Assembly (NCBI GenBank): GCA_016196825.1
Contig: JACPWY010000056.1
Coordinates: forward strand, 1-64,000
Direction: 5' to 3'
DNA length: 64,000 nt
Source: Deltaproteobacteria bacterium
GTDB taxonomy: Bacteria > Bdellovibrionota > FAC87 > UBA2466
Shown here in pieces: positions 25,001 through 33,250 of the stretch; position 1 is the stretch's first letter; each line of letters begins with the position of its first letter. The notes under the pieces are model-generated. The model saw only the letters and a list, made by a program, of their open reading frames with translations. It was not told the DNA's origin and searched no databases. The position numbers and the translations under genes were made by a program.

Positions 25001-26095
25001 TTACTTGCTTGCCACCTTCAGCGGCTCCTCTGTGGACGCCGCCACATAGTCCTCAGCCTTGAAGATCTGTTTGGCGTCGGCCGGGTGAAAGATCGACTGG
25101 CCCTCAAAGCTCATGAACTTCTTCACGAAGTCCTTGTTTTCGCCCGCGAGGCAGAGGTCACTGTGATCGTGAAAATGTTTGATCTTGAACCCAAACTCGC
25201 TGATCTCCTTCAAGGTCTGCTGAAACACGTTGCCGATTTTGATGTGGACATAAGGGCACACCAAGACATCGCCGAGTGGGGTGATGTAAAGACGGTTCAC
25301 CGTGTTGCAACCCAGAATGTTTTCATAGTTCTTGTCGAAGGGGTTCCAGATGTTGCGCAATATATTCTTGTGTTTCTTTCTCAGCTCGATGAGCCGGGCC
25401 TTATCGTTCTCATCGACCATGACCTCGGTCATCTTGTCTATCTTCAGCCACATCCCCGACGGAACGGCGACGTTGATCAGCGTCGTGTAGTTGTGGTCCT
25501 CGGAATACTGGCAGAGCTGCTTGATATCGTCGGAAAACGCATTGTAGTGGCCTACGGTGATATTGAGATAGGGATCGATTCCGGCCGCCTGCACATTCTT
25601 GAGCCCCTCCATCGCCCGGCGCCACGAGTCCTTCTTGCCGCGAATTTTGTCGTGGGTCTCGGCGTGGATGCTGTCCACGCTCACAGACACCCGACTCACC
25701 CCAGCCTTGGCGAGTTTTTGAGCCATCGCCTCGTCGAGAAAGTAGCCATTCGTGGTGAGATAAAGATAAAACCGCTCGGGCTTGATCGCCTCAAGCACCT
25801 CAAAGAGCTTATCCGGCCGCAACAGAAGCTCGCCGCCTTGAAGGTCGAATTCAAAAATACCGAGCTCATCGGCCTGGTTGGCTATCTCAGCCACCTTGGA
25901 GACGGGAAGCGTGTCCTTGGCGTGGTCGCCCTTAGGCGAATTGGTGAAGCAGTATTCGCATTTGAGATTACATGCGTTGTTGAAGTTCAGATCGATGCCA
26001 CGTTGTTTGGTGCCGATCTTCCCCTTGGTCTGTGAGACGTATTTGTGAAAGCTTCGGAATTTCTCGAGTAAACGAGGCTTCTTGAAAAGTTCCAT
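25001..26095 (-). CDS. Radical SAM/SPASM-like protein
   Basis: A 364-residue radical SAM enzyme with CNLKCEYCF (Cys 42, 46, 49) binding the 4Fe-4S cluster and a TIM-barrel pattern (FDLQGGELLLRP, VSVSVDSIHAETHDKIRG). A C-terminal cysteine region (LGCNTVNRLYITPLGDVLVC, then DLCLAG) resembles a SPASM or twitch auxiliary-cluster domain. Such enzymes modify peptides, sugars or alcohol groups by hydrogen abstraction. The target here is not evident, and no small precursor-peptide gene is seen nearby. It is separated from the dehydratase gene by 64 bases, the largest gap in the operon. Confidence 0.88.
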   Translation of the reverse strand: MELFKKPRLLEKFRSFHKYVSQTKGKIGTKQRGIDLNFNNACNLKCEYCFTNSPKGDHAKDTLPVSKVAEIANQADELGIFEFDLQGGELLLRPDKLFEVLEAIKPERFYLYLTTNGYFLDEAMAQKLAKAGVSRVSVSVDSIHAETHDKIRGKKDSWRRAMEGLKNVQAAGIDPYLNITVGHYNAFSDDIKQLCQYSEDHNYTTLINVAVPSGMWLKIDKMTEVMVDENDKARLIELRKKHKNILRNIWNPFDKNYENILGCNTVNRLYITPLGDVLVCPYVHIKIGNVFQQTLKEISEFGFKIKHFHDHSDLCLAGENKDFVKKFMSFEGQSIFHPADAKQIFKAEDYVAASTEEPLKVASK

Positions 26096-26159
26096 ACGGA
26101 ACCCCCTTCTTGGAATTGGCTGAATTGAGGAAGGAATAGGGCAAAAAACCCTTATCCGT

Positions 26160-26660
26160 CTATTTTACTGCTGAAATTTGATACCGCGTTAACTCATCGG
26201 GTAGAGCCAGGCCGAACTCCGCCTCGCAGGCGATTTGGCCCCCCACCAAGGCCTTTCCAGAGCAGGAGCCAATTCCCCGCTTCCAACTGAGAAGTCTAGC
26301 TTCCAGATCGAGCCTTTCTCCGGGGAGGACCTTGCGCTTAAAACGAACTCTGCTCGTGTGCGTAAGGTAGGCGACCTTCCCTTTGTTCCCGGGCAGCGTC
26401 AAAATAGTAAGGGCGCACAGCTGAACGATCGCCTCGAGCTGAAGCACGCCCGGCACCGTCGGATCGCCGGGAAAATGGCAGGCAAAAAACCAAAGATCCG
26501 GGGACATGAGCTTGTGACCCCGCGCGTTGACACCCGGAATAACCTCCTCCGCACAATCCATCATCAAGAACGGCGGACGATTTCTTTGATAAGCAAAGAG
26601 CCCGTCCAAATCGAGGCGGAGAATTTCAGCTGAAGAGGAAGTTGAGATTTGAGTTTCCAT
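26160..26660 (-). CDS. Hot-dog 3-hydroxyacyl-ACP dehydratase (FabZ-like)
   Basis: A 166-residue hot-dog protein with the FabZ active-site pattern HFPGDPTVPGVLQLEAIVQ (His 62, Glu 76). FabZ normally has HFPGxPxxPGV followed by the catalytic Glu, so both residues are present. It would dehydrate a carrier-bound 3-hydroxyacyl intermediate, or bind an acyl thioester in the cluster. It follows the LuxC-like gene with no gap. The cluster lacks a ketosynthase, so chain extension would need primary fatty-acid enzymes. Confidence 0.85.
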   Translation of the reverse strand: METQISTSSSAEILRLDLDGLFAYQRNRPPFLMMDCAEEVIPGVNARGHKLMSPDLWFFACHFPGDPTVPGVLQLEAIVQLCALTILTLPGNKGKVAYLTHTSRVRFKRKVLPGERLDLEARLLSWKRGIGSCSGKALVGGQIACEAEFGLALPDELTRYQISAVK

Positions 26661-27863
26661 TTAAGACCTCACGTCGACGATTCGAGACAGCGTGGCGACT
26701 ATATCGAGACCGTCCCAGATTACTCCAATGTCCAGCGCATCGCCCACCTTCACGATCCGATCGAGCCCGGTGAGGCCATTGCGCATGATGGCCTCTCGCA
26801 CCTCGAGGGGATCGACGCCAAAGTAGGTAGCTGTTTGGTATTTCTCATCGACAAAATGGGTGAGTTCATCCCAATGAGAGAGAGTGCACTCGTAAAAGTA
26901 GCCGGAGTGACCACGCAAACGTTTCGAATGACTCGGCACGGTCTTGAGCCCAATGCGGTAAACACCCTTACTGGCATGTTCAAATGTGGTGACATCAGGT
27001 TGCTCAATCGCGTCTTGGCAAAGCCACACATACTTGTCGGCCGCCTGCTTGAGACTCATCGGATAGTTCTTTTCCACCTCACCTGCGACTGCGGTCCAAA
27101 AAAGATCCTGGCCCTTTTCGACATCAAGGCCCTTCCAAAGAATCAGATGGGGCGACGAACAGGCATTCTGGTCCATCAGGTAGGTGTCGTTAAAAAACTT
27201 GTGGGCGAGTGCATGCCGCTCTTCCCGAGAAGCACCAATCACCGCCTGGGGGTCTATCAACATCAAAGAGGCCCGGTCGGCGAACGCGAGATCGATTGTC
27301 CTCGCGGGTAGCGGCAGCCGCCGAATGTGGCAGACCGTTTCATCGCCACCCCAGATGACCCGGGCTCGGCACACCTGCGAGAACTCGGTCGTCAGCGCAT
27401 CGCTGGCCACATATTCGATGATGGCGGTCCGATCCTCGATGGTTTTGAACTCCTCGCGACTGAGAACCCGAGTGAAAGTGTCGCAAAGGGCGTCGATCTG
27501 AGGGGACGTGTTGCTCGGGAGTCGTACGATATTGGCGTTACCCGCCAGAAGCGAAAAGGCATAGCTGAAGGCAAAATTGAGCGGGACATTCGAGGGAGCA
27601 ATGTGCAAAACGGCGCCAAGGCCCAGCCGCACCTGGGGGGAAGCAAATTGGCCCTTCAGCTGGCTGATGTTGGAGGCGCGGCACCAATAGGCGAAGCTCA
27701 CAAGATCAGGGTGCACCCGGACCTCGGGGGCTTTCAGGATCGCGCGAGACAGTTCGTTCAAGAATGCGCAGACACGCGTGTCGTACGGAGCCAGTGGCGC
27801 CGTCTCAAGTACTGGGCGCCCCACGCGGTAGCGGACCCCTTGGCTAGGCAGCAATCGCGTCAC
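26661..27863 (-). CDS. LuxC-like acyl-CoA/acyl-protein reductase
   Basis: A 400-residue member of the LuxC family: aldehyde-dehydrogenase fold with HIAPSNVPLNFAFSYAFSLL (about 87-106), the nucleophilic Cys in MDQNACSSPHL (about 235) and GRGYFYE-like C-terminal residues. LuxC reduces an activated acyl group, delivered by LuxE, to an aldehyde with NADPH. It overlaps the LuxE-like gene by 20 bases. Without luxAB nearby, the aldehyde is probably a biosynthetic intermediate, for example the acceptor for the split transketolase. Confidence 0.9.
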   Translation of the reverse strand: MTRLLPSQGVRYRVGRPVLETAPLAPYDTRVCAFLNELSRAILKAPEVRVHPDLVSFAYWCRASNISQLKGQFASPQVRLGLGAVLHIAPSNVPLNFAFSYAFSLLAGNANIVRLPSNTSPQIDALCDTFTRVLSREEFKTIEDRTAIIEYVASDALTTEFSQVCRARVIWGGDETVCHIRRLPLPARTIDLAFADRASLMLIDPQAVIGASREERHALAHKFFNDTYLMDQNACSSPHLILWKGLDVEKGQDLFWTAVAGEVEKNYPMSLKQAADKYVWLCQDAIEQPDVTTFEHASKGVYRIGLKTVPSHSKRLRGHSGYFYECTLSHWDELTHFVDEKYQTATYFGVDPLEVREAIMRNGLTGLDRIVKVGDALDIGVIWDGLDIVATLSRIVDVRS

Positions 27864-28905
27864 TGCACCCCCTCACCTCGGCCTGTGCCACCCGTCCGTA
27901 AATGGTAAAATATCGACCATTGCGTCCGCAGGGGCAGTCGTCCTCACCCAGAATCTCCCCCTCGTCTTCCGTGAGAAGAGCGTGCCCTGGATAGCTGAGC
28001 GGCAACACAGATAACACCTCGACAAGCCCCCGCTCTCCCTTCTTGCAGATCCGCAATTGAGAGTCGCGGACAATGATGTCGGAATAGTTTGAACAGTGAA
28101 GGTGCCCTTTTTCACATTCGAGAAAGATGGAACCGGACTGCTCGATCATTCCGTAGTAGTTGAATACGCGGGTGAGGCCGCAGATCTCGCGAAGTTGCTC
28201 CTTAAACCGAGCGTTGGAGACGGCTTTGTCGGTGAGCCGCTTCCAACCTCCCCCGTGAATGAGTGTGGCATTCGAAAAAGGCAGGGGTTTGAGGCCGTTC
28301 ACGAAACTGTCCCACACCAGAAATGTAAAACCGAAAATGAGTGTCGCAGCGCCGTGGTGTTTGTCGGCGAAGGCCTTCACGCGTTCAACATTGAGCGAGA
28401 GATCCTCGTTGAGTGCAAAGGTGAGACTCTCCCCAAAAAGAGAGAACCCCTTGACCCCGGCGGCTCTCGCCGAAAATTTGTCTCGCTTCGCAAGGGCCTC
28501 TTGAGAGTCGATGATGAGCATCGGCAGACGCTTTTTCCCGATGAAGTGGGCAACAAGTCGGGAGAGCGCCTGGCGCTGACGGTCTGAGGTAGCCGCATCG
28601 AGGAAGATACGGGAAACGCTCTGCCCGCTCGTCCCCGAAGAGGTCATGGTCTTAATGATCTGGGAGGGATCGGAACTGGTCAGATCGACCTCTTTGAAGA
28701 GGCGGGCCGGAAGAAACGGAACCGCCTCGATGGAAGGCGAGCTGGCCGCTCGGTGCCCCAAAGCCCGAAGGATCTTTTGGTACGAGGCGCAATGATCGGC
28801 GTGATAGCGTGTGAGATCGTCCATCGCCCCTGCAAAAAGGGGATCCTTTTCCGAACGTGGCCAGGAGTAGGGATCGGCCTCAAGCCATTTTTCGAAGTTG
28901 AACAT
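27844..28905 (-). CDS. LuxE-like acyl-protein synthetase
   Basis: The ATG at 28905 starts a typical LuxE/PaaK-like protein of 353 residues (MFNFEKWLEADPYSW). The phosphate-binding loop SSGTSGQSVSRIFLD is at about residue 89-103, followed by an adenylate-forming core with FNYYGMIEQSGSIFLE. A C-terminal DDCPCGRNGRYFTIYGR gives conserved cysteines. LuxE activates a fatty acid as acyl-AMP and passes it to LuxC. Its start lies inside the end of the acyl-ligase gene (26-base overlap) and its end inside luxC-like, so the enzymes are made together. Confidence 0.9.
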   Translation of the reverse strand: MFNFEKWLEADPYSWPRSEKDPLFAGAMDDLTRYHADHCASYQKILRALGHRAASSPSIEAVPFLPARLFKEVDLTSSDPSQIIKTMTSSGTSGQSVSRIFLDAATSDRQRQALSRLVAHFIGKKRLPMLIIDSQEALAKRDKFSARAAGVKGFSLFGESLTFALNEDLSLNVERVKAFADKHHGAATLIFGFTFLVWDSFVNGLKPLPFSNATLIHGGGWKRLTDKAVSNARFKEQLREICGLTRVFNYYGMIEQSGSIFLECEKGHLHCSNYSDIIVRDSQLRICKKGERGLVEVLSVLPLSYPGHALLTEDEGEILGEDDCPCGRNGRYFTIYGRVAQAEVRGCSDAIAA

Positions 28906-30286
28906 GGGTGTTGGGATCCGCCAATTCGAGTTCGTTGTACAAGATCTTTCCGTTGGCCCCGCGTGGGATCTTCTCTCTCGCCTGAAACTGAAATGCGGAC
29001 GGATGAAGCCCCGTCCTCTCCGCAAGAAGCTTGAGAATCAATTCGCGCGAGCTGGTTTCCGTGCCATACACCTTGACGCGGTCATCGGTCCCCGCGCACG
29101 CGCAATCAAAACCAGCGGAGGAGAGAATCGTTTCCAGGTCGGAGAGGTTGACCCGATTCCCAAACACTTTGAGAAACCGACTCTTCCTGCCCACGATTCG
29201 GTAGAAGCCGTCAGTGTCGCGGGTCGCGATGTCTCCCGTCCTGAGGACGCCGCCAAAGACATCCCCGCTCGAGAGATCCGCCCGACTCTCGGCGTATCCA
29301 AGGCAAACATTTTCTCCTCGGTAAACGAGCTCGCCCTCCTCACTAGCCCCCTCGATACGGGAGCCTGTGCTGGATTCGAGCCAAAACTCACCGCCGGGTA
29401 TTGGCAGGCCGATAGCCCCGGCCTTTTCGGGAAGACGATCGGTGGGTACAAAGGCCATTCGGGCAGTAGCTTCAGTCTGGCCATACATGGGAACAAACCG
29501 GATCCCCTTTTCGCCACACACGCGGGAATACTCTTCAACGAGCGCGGGGGCGAGCCGCCCTCCCGCTTGCGTCAACATGCGAAGGCTGGGCAGATTCATC
29601 TTCTCAAAGCGCAACCGGCGAAGCATTTCATAAGTGTAGGGGACGCCGCCAAAACTGGTGGCCTCATGAACCTTGAGCGCATTCCAAAACTCTCCTTGCA
29701 CGATGGAAAACTCCGTCAGAATGACACCCGCTCCGACAAGAAGATGCGTGTGGAGGATCGAAAGGCCGTAGGAGTAATGGCTCGGCAGTGTGGTGATCGC
29801 GCGATCGCTTGGGCTAACGCCGAGGTATTGGACAATGGCCTGGGCGTTAGAAACAAGATTTTTTGTCGACAGACGCACGAGCTTGGGACTTCCGGTTGAC
29901 CCCGAGGTCGAAAGAAGAAGGGAGAGGGATGGGTGCAAGGGAATGGCCGAGTGCCCAGTCGGCACAAGTTCATACGGCCCGGCCTGGCGCCTATAGAGAT
30001 GCTGGGGCCGGTAGATGTCGATGAGGGTGTTGAGAAGTATCGGATCGATTGAGTGGCTTAGGAGCACGGGAACGGCCTGTCTACGAATGAAGCCGATGTA
30101 GCCCGCAATCGATTCGATTTGATTTTGGCAGAGACAAAACACCAGGGATCGCGGCGCCACGTCTCGGGCGACCTTGTCGGCAAGAGCAGCGAGGGCCCGG
30201 TAGGAGAGATTGTGTGCCCCCCACAGGGCGGTCCTCTCCCCGTGTCTCTCGAGATCAGAAAAAAGGGTGGGGAAGGTCAGGTCCAT
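28880..30286 (-). CDS. AMP-forming acyl/amino-acid ligase (DltA-like)
   Basis: The ATG at 30286, one base after the SGNH gene, gives 468 residues; a longer reading runs into that gene. Adenylation motifs are A3 LLSTSGSTGSPK (about 125-136), A5 PMYGQTEATARM, A7 RTGD, A8 GRKSRFLKVFGNRV and the catalytic Lys in GANGKILYNE (about 448). It lacks a carrier domain, so it probably loads the free-standing carrier protein at the operon end, as DltA loads DltC. The substrate is unknown; the cluster suggests an unusual carboxylic acid rather than D-alanine. Confidence 0.9.
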   Translation of the reverse strand: MDLTFPTLFSDLERHGERTALWGAHNLSYRALAALADKVARDVAPRSLVFCLCQNQIESIAGYIGFIRRQAVPVLLSHSIDPILLNTLIDIYRPQHLYRRQAGPYELVPTGHSAIPLHPSLSLLLSTSGSTGSPKLVRLSTKNLVSNAQAIVQYLGVSPSDRAITTLPSHYSYGLSILHTHLLVGAGVILTEFSIVQGEFWNALKVHEATSFGGVPYTYEMLRRLRFEKMNLPSLRMLTQAGGRLAPALVEEYSRVCGEKGIRFVPMYGQTEATARMAFVPTDRLPEKAGAIGLPIPGGEFWLESSTGSRIEGASEEGELVYRGENVCLGYAESRADLSSGDVFGGVLRTGDIATRDTDGFYRIVGRKSRFLKVFGNRVNLSDLETILSSAGFDCACAGTDDRVKVYGTETSSRELILKLLAERTGLHPSAFQFQAREKIPRGANGKILYNELELADPNTHVQLRKMA

Positions 30287-30287
30287 C

Positions 30288-31493
30288 TTAGGGGTTTGCG
30301 GTCGTGTAAATTGGGCGCTTGTTACAGCCGAGCTCGAGAAAATCGGTCTCGGCGAAACCGCTTTCGGCCACCGCGCGCCCGCTGTAGAGCTCGATCGTGC
30401 GCTTGAGATAGTCGGTGTTGAGAAAAGGGGCCAAAGCCGATGAGGGGTTCTTTTTGGAAATGTCGAGAAGGATGCGGGAATAAGCCACATCCCCGGCGTG
30501 AGTGCCGTTGTAATACTCGCAATCCGTAGAGCCGAGGGCGGTCCCATTCGAGAGATCGTAGAACTCGATCCCCTGAAACCGTTCCAACTTCGCTCGAAGC
30601 TCCTCAACATAGACCCGGCGGTCTTCGATCTTATTGAGAAGATCATAAAGGGGACGGGCCAGCGGAGGAAAGTAGGTCACAAGTTCGATCCCGTGCTCTT
30701 GGCAGGTTCGCGCAAATTTTTCGAATCGTTCCCAATTGGGTTGGCCAACGTGCCGGCCGAAGAAAAAGGTCTTTTCGCCTTTCTCAACATAAGGGAGCGT
30801 ATCGTGAAAATGGCTGTCCGTCCGAGGATCGGTGGCCGGAAAATCATCCGGCGCGTAGTGCATGCGACCGTCACTGAAGAAACCCTTGTCACGAACAAGG
30901 GCCTGAATGCCCATCCCGGTGTGCCCGCTGGGGGTCTTTGTAACAAGGCCCGCAGCGATCGCCAGGTATTGCGGAACCGAGAGTTTGCCGTCGACAATCC
31001 AGCGAAACGGCTCCCGGAGTTTGAACTGGGTTAACCGTGTGGGCTCGTCCTTCTCCACGTCGTGGGGGTAGAGCTCCTCGCGGAACCAATTGTACTCAAG
31101 TCCCAAAAGCAGAATCTTAGGCGAGTGTGTCGCGACGAGCTCGTCGAGAAAGCTCTGGGCCACGGTCCAGTTTTGCGCCGAGCCGGCTGCATTGGTGAGA
31201 GGGACGGTAAAATGATCACCCCGAAACTGCATCGTCCGAGAACTTCCAATGACCAAAATGTCGGGCTTCACCGCCTGCGCCAGAGCGAGCTTGTACGAGT
31301 AATAACTCGTCGCAAACGACGTCAGATAGAGACCATTCGAAGCCAGCTGCCGACTCACCACCTCCGTGTAAGGCCTGGTCTCGCCCGCATTCCAAAGAAA
31401 CAGGACGTGAATGTTGACCAACACAATGATCGGAATCGCACCAGCAGCGAAGATCTTCAAAAACCGTCGATAGCGAAAGGTCTCGTCGTGCAT
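30288..31493 (-). CDS. Membrane-anchored SGNH-like protein (DltD-like/AlgJ-like)
   Basis: A 401-residue protein with one N-terminal membrane helix (about residues 13-32) and an extracytoplasmic domain. That domain has an SGNH-type GSSRTMQ block (about residue 83, with the putative nucleophile Ser) and a C-terminal block near NGTHAGDVAYSRI, where the catalytic His is expected. DltD and AlgJ/AlgX proteins of this kind work beside MBOAT enzymes in the final acyl transfer outside the cytoplasmic membrane. It is the first gene of the operon. Only 36 bases separate its ATG from a 195-bp palindrome, so the promoter must overlap or lie beyond that element. Confidence 0.8.
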   Translation of the reverse strand: MHDETFRYRRFLKIFAAGAIPIIVLVNIHVLFLWNAGETRPYTEVVSRQLASNGLYLTSFATSYYSYKLALAQAVKPDILVIGSSRTMQFRGDHFTVPLTNAAGSAQNWTVAQSFLDELVATHSPKILLLGLEYNWFREELYPHDVEKDEPTRLTQFKLREPFRWIVDGKLSVPQYLAIAAGLVTKTPSGHTGMGIQALVRDKGFFSDGRMHYAPDDFPATDPRTDSHFHDTLPYVEKGEKTFFFGRHVGQPNWERFEKFARTCQEHGIELVTYFPPLARPLYDLLNKIEDRRVYVEELRAKLERFQGIEFYDLSNGTALGSTDCEYYNGTHAGDVAYSRILLDISKKNPSSALAPFLNTDYLKRTIELYSGRAVAESGFAETDFLELGCNKRPIYTTANP

Positions 31494-31529
31494 AAAGCGC
31501 CCAAAAAAAAACGAAATGTTATGGAGTGC

Positions 31530-31724
31530 CTAGCCTGAAAGTGACAATAAATTTCGAGGAAAAATGCGTGAGGTGGACTACTACAGCGGCACACGGAGCT
31601 TTTTTAAGCCGAATCGTATCCATAGATACGGGGAGGTTTAAAAAAGTGAGTACGTCGCTGTAGTAGCCCACCTGACGCAAGCCTTGGCGGTTTTTACCGA
31701 AATTTATTGTCACTTTCAGGCTAG
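31530..31724. repeat. 195-bp long palindrome, MITE-like element
   Basis: Terminal arms of 27 bp are perfect (31530-31556 and 31698-31724, starting CTAGCCTGAAAGTGACAATA). Inner arms of about 23 bp match with two mismatches, a further CTTTTTTAAGCC stem matches with one, and the centre is a CGTATC-CATA-GATACG hairpin. Almost the whole element is self-complementary. If the ends are read inside TA, it is flanked by TA on both sides, as in Tc1/IS630-type MITEs. The outward strand carries TTGTCA in the arm and CATAAC at 18-bp spacing, so it could provide promoter parts to the operon. Confidence 0.85.
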
Positions 31725-31849
31725 TCAGGCAGAGAGAAGTACTTTTTTTATTTTACGGCGTTTTGAGAACATTATCCACAGCTAGCCTTATATTCACCGC
31801 ATCACACCACTAACCTGCTCGAACCGAGCGCGGACACCTGGCAATTTCA

Positions 31850-32746
31850 CTACCAGGGCCTGTATTCGCAGACCGTCGGGGCCCTGTTGTGCGGACTGAG
31901 TGAAGAATGGGACTTAACTGGCTGACCCTTGCTCATATAAATGAAATTTCCGAAGTAGCCGCCTTTCCCGAAATCGATGTACCGGTACCTATTCGACCAC
32001 ATGGCTTTTGCCAAGACGGGAACATCAGAGGGGGGGCCCTCTCCCCCAATAGTCCACAAGACAATCTCTCCGTAGAGAGTCGGCCCTAAAGGCGAACTAA
32101 AGATCTTTTCCGCGATTTTATCTTTGTGAATGAATTGCGGGTTCCCAGTATTTAGAATTGCCCATCCAAATCCAAGAGCTGTGCACCCACGAATGGCATC
32201 GCCAACTGTCATCCGTCCAATATATCGATAAAGAACTCTTGTTTCCGGATCCGTCCATTCTTCGGTTTGTGCTGAGGAAGGGCCAGGGTTTAGCGACTGG
32301 TCAAGCAAATGGTTAGTGATAGTGCAGGATGTTCCAAACTCGATGGGCTCTGGTGTTTTTTGTTGCGAGCATTTTAAGTCAAAGGTCCAAACGAAAACTT
32401 TGGAGTCTCCCGTGTGTTTTAGAGACGGAATGCCATACTGCTCCAGAATGTCGATTAGGCGGGTAGCATCGTGAGGGTGAAAAGAGTCCTTGGGGTTGGA
32501 AATGTCATCTCGTGTACATTTGTCGTGGTTGATGCCTTTAGTTCGTCCACAGAATAGTCCCTCTAAGGAGATTTGTGCGGTATCCTTTTCCACTTTTTCC
32601 GTTCCGCCATTTTGTTGGAGCAACGTGAAAAGGAGCTCGGCCCTTTTTCCCTCAACGTTATGCGGCCGGGTCTTGAGAGCATCGTCCGCAAAAGCGAGCC
32701 CCATAAAGCAGGGAAAGGTAAGAAGAGCAGAAAAAAGAAAGTTCAT
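31850..32746 (-). CDS. Secreted protein of unknown function
   Basis: The ATG at 32746 follows AGGAGA and begins a signal peptide (MNFLFSALLTFPCFMGLAFA, cleavage before DDALK); 298 residues. The mature part has at least six cysteines and a C-terminal region with paired Trp, Gly and Cys residues (VGDAIRGCTALGFGWAILN, final PTVCEYRPW). This loosely recalls C-type-lectin-like folds, but I cannot name the family. Upstream on its strand is a perfect -35 TTGACA followed after 17 bases by TACAGG, a likely vegetative promoter. The codon usage and A/T content look slightly different from neighbours. Confidence 0.75.
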   Translation of the reverse strand: MNFLFSALLTFPCFMGLAFADDALKTRPHNVEGKRAELLFTLLQQNGGTEKVEKDTAQISLEGLFCGRTKGINHDKCTRDDISNPKDSFHPHDATRLIDILEQYGIPSLKHTGDSKVFVWTFDLKCSQQKTPEPIEFGTSCTITNHLLDQSLNPGPSSAQTEEWTDPETRVLYRYIGRMTVGDAIRGCTALGFGWAILNTGNPQFIHKDKIAEKIFSSPLGPTLYGEIVLWTIGGEGPPSDVPVLAKAMWSNRYRYIDFGKGGYFGNFIYMSKGQPVKSHSSLSPHNRAPTVCEYRPW

Positions 32747-32820
32747 AAGTTCTCCTACGTTACCTGTATTTGTCGCCTCAGTTTGTGTCAATTGCTTACA
32801 AAGGTTGTGTAGGCCCCCCG

Positions 32821-33198
32821 CCGGATTTCAATGAACCGGAGCCGCTCGGGGAATTTGCCTAGATTGACCGTGCCTTTTCAAGCCGTATCACTCGTCTAGA
32901 ATGCAATCGTACATTGGACCGCCTGCGACTGCTCGATCTCCTCGATGACAAAGGAACGGCGAACCTGAGGAAATCCCTTTTTTCCCTCTTTCGCCGAATA
33001 GAATGGGTCTCGATCAATGAATCCGTCCTTCAACTGGCCGAAGGGTCTTTCCCCACCAAGATCGCGTCACTGGATGCGATTCACCTCAGCTCGGCCATTC
33101 TTCTGAAAAGAAAATATCCATTCGAAATCGTCTTCACTTCTCACGAGCAGGAGTTGCTTGTGGCTGCGCAGGCGGCTGGCTTTGACGTTAGAGGATGA
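32821..33198 (+). pseudogene. PIN-domain (VapC-like) toxin, degraded
   Basis: Continuous similarity to a PIN domain runs in one frame from about 32821 to 33198. It reads NEPEPLGEFA, then an in-frame TAG at 32860, then IDRAFSSRITRLECNRTLDR and the C-terminal half with SLDAIHLSSAIL (the acidic PIN motif). No start codon or N-terminal first-Asp motif is found upstream, so the gene has lost its beginning and gained a stop. An open 94-codon piece from a TTG at 32914 would lack the first catalytic Asp. No VapB-like antitoxin gene is visible nearby. Confidence 0.7.
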
Positions 33199-33250
33199 AG
33201 CAGCACAAGGAGTGCGACACAAGATTCGGTATCGGATACCATGGGCCGGC

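Noticed and set aside
24827-26035. 402-codon open frame antisense to the radical SAM gene
   Set aside because: It lies opposite a gene with clear catalytic motifs, lacks a ribosome site and resembles no family; it reflects the GC-rich codon bias of the true gene.
19727-31493. Bioluminescence (lux) operon
   Set aside because: LuxC- and LuxE-like genes are present, but no luxA, luxB or luxD homologue is, and the other members are biosynthetic and export enzymes.
31772-31780. Perfect DnaA box TTATCCACA in an A/T-rich stretch
   Set aside because: Only one copy is seen, with no second box, no dnaA/dnaN genes and no unwinding repeats, so it does not support a replication origin.
32914-33198. Intact 94-residue PIN protein starting at TTG 32914
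   Set aside because: Recognisable PIN sequence continues upstream through a stop codon, and the first catalytic Asp region is missing.
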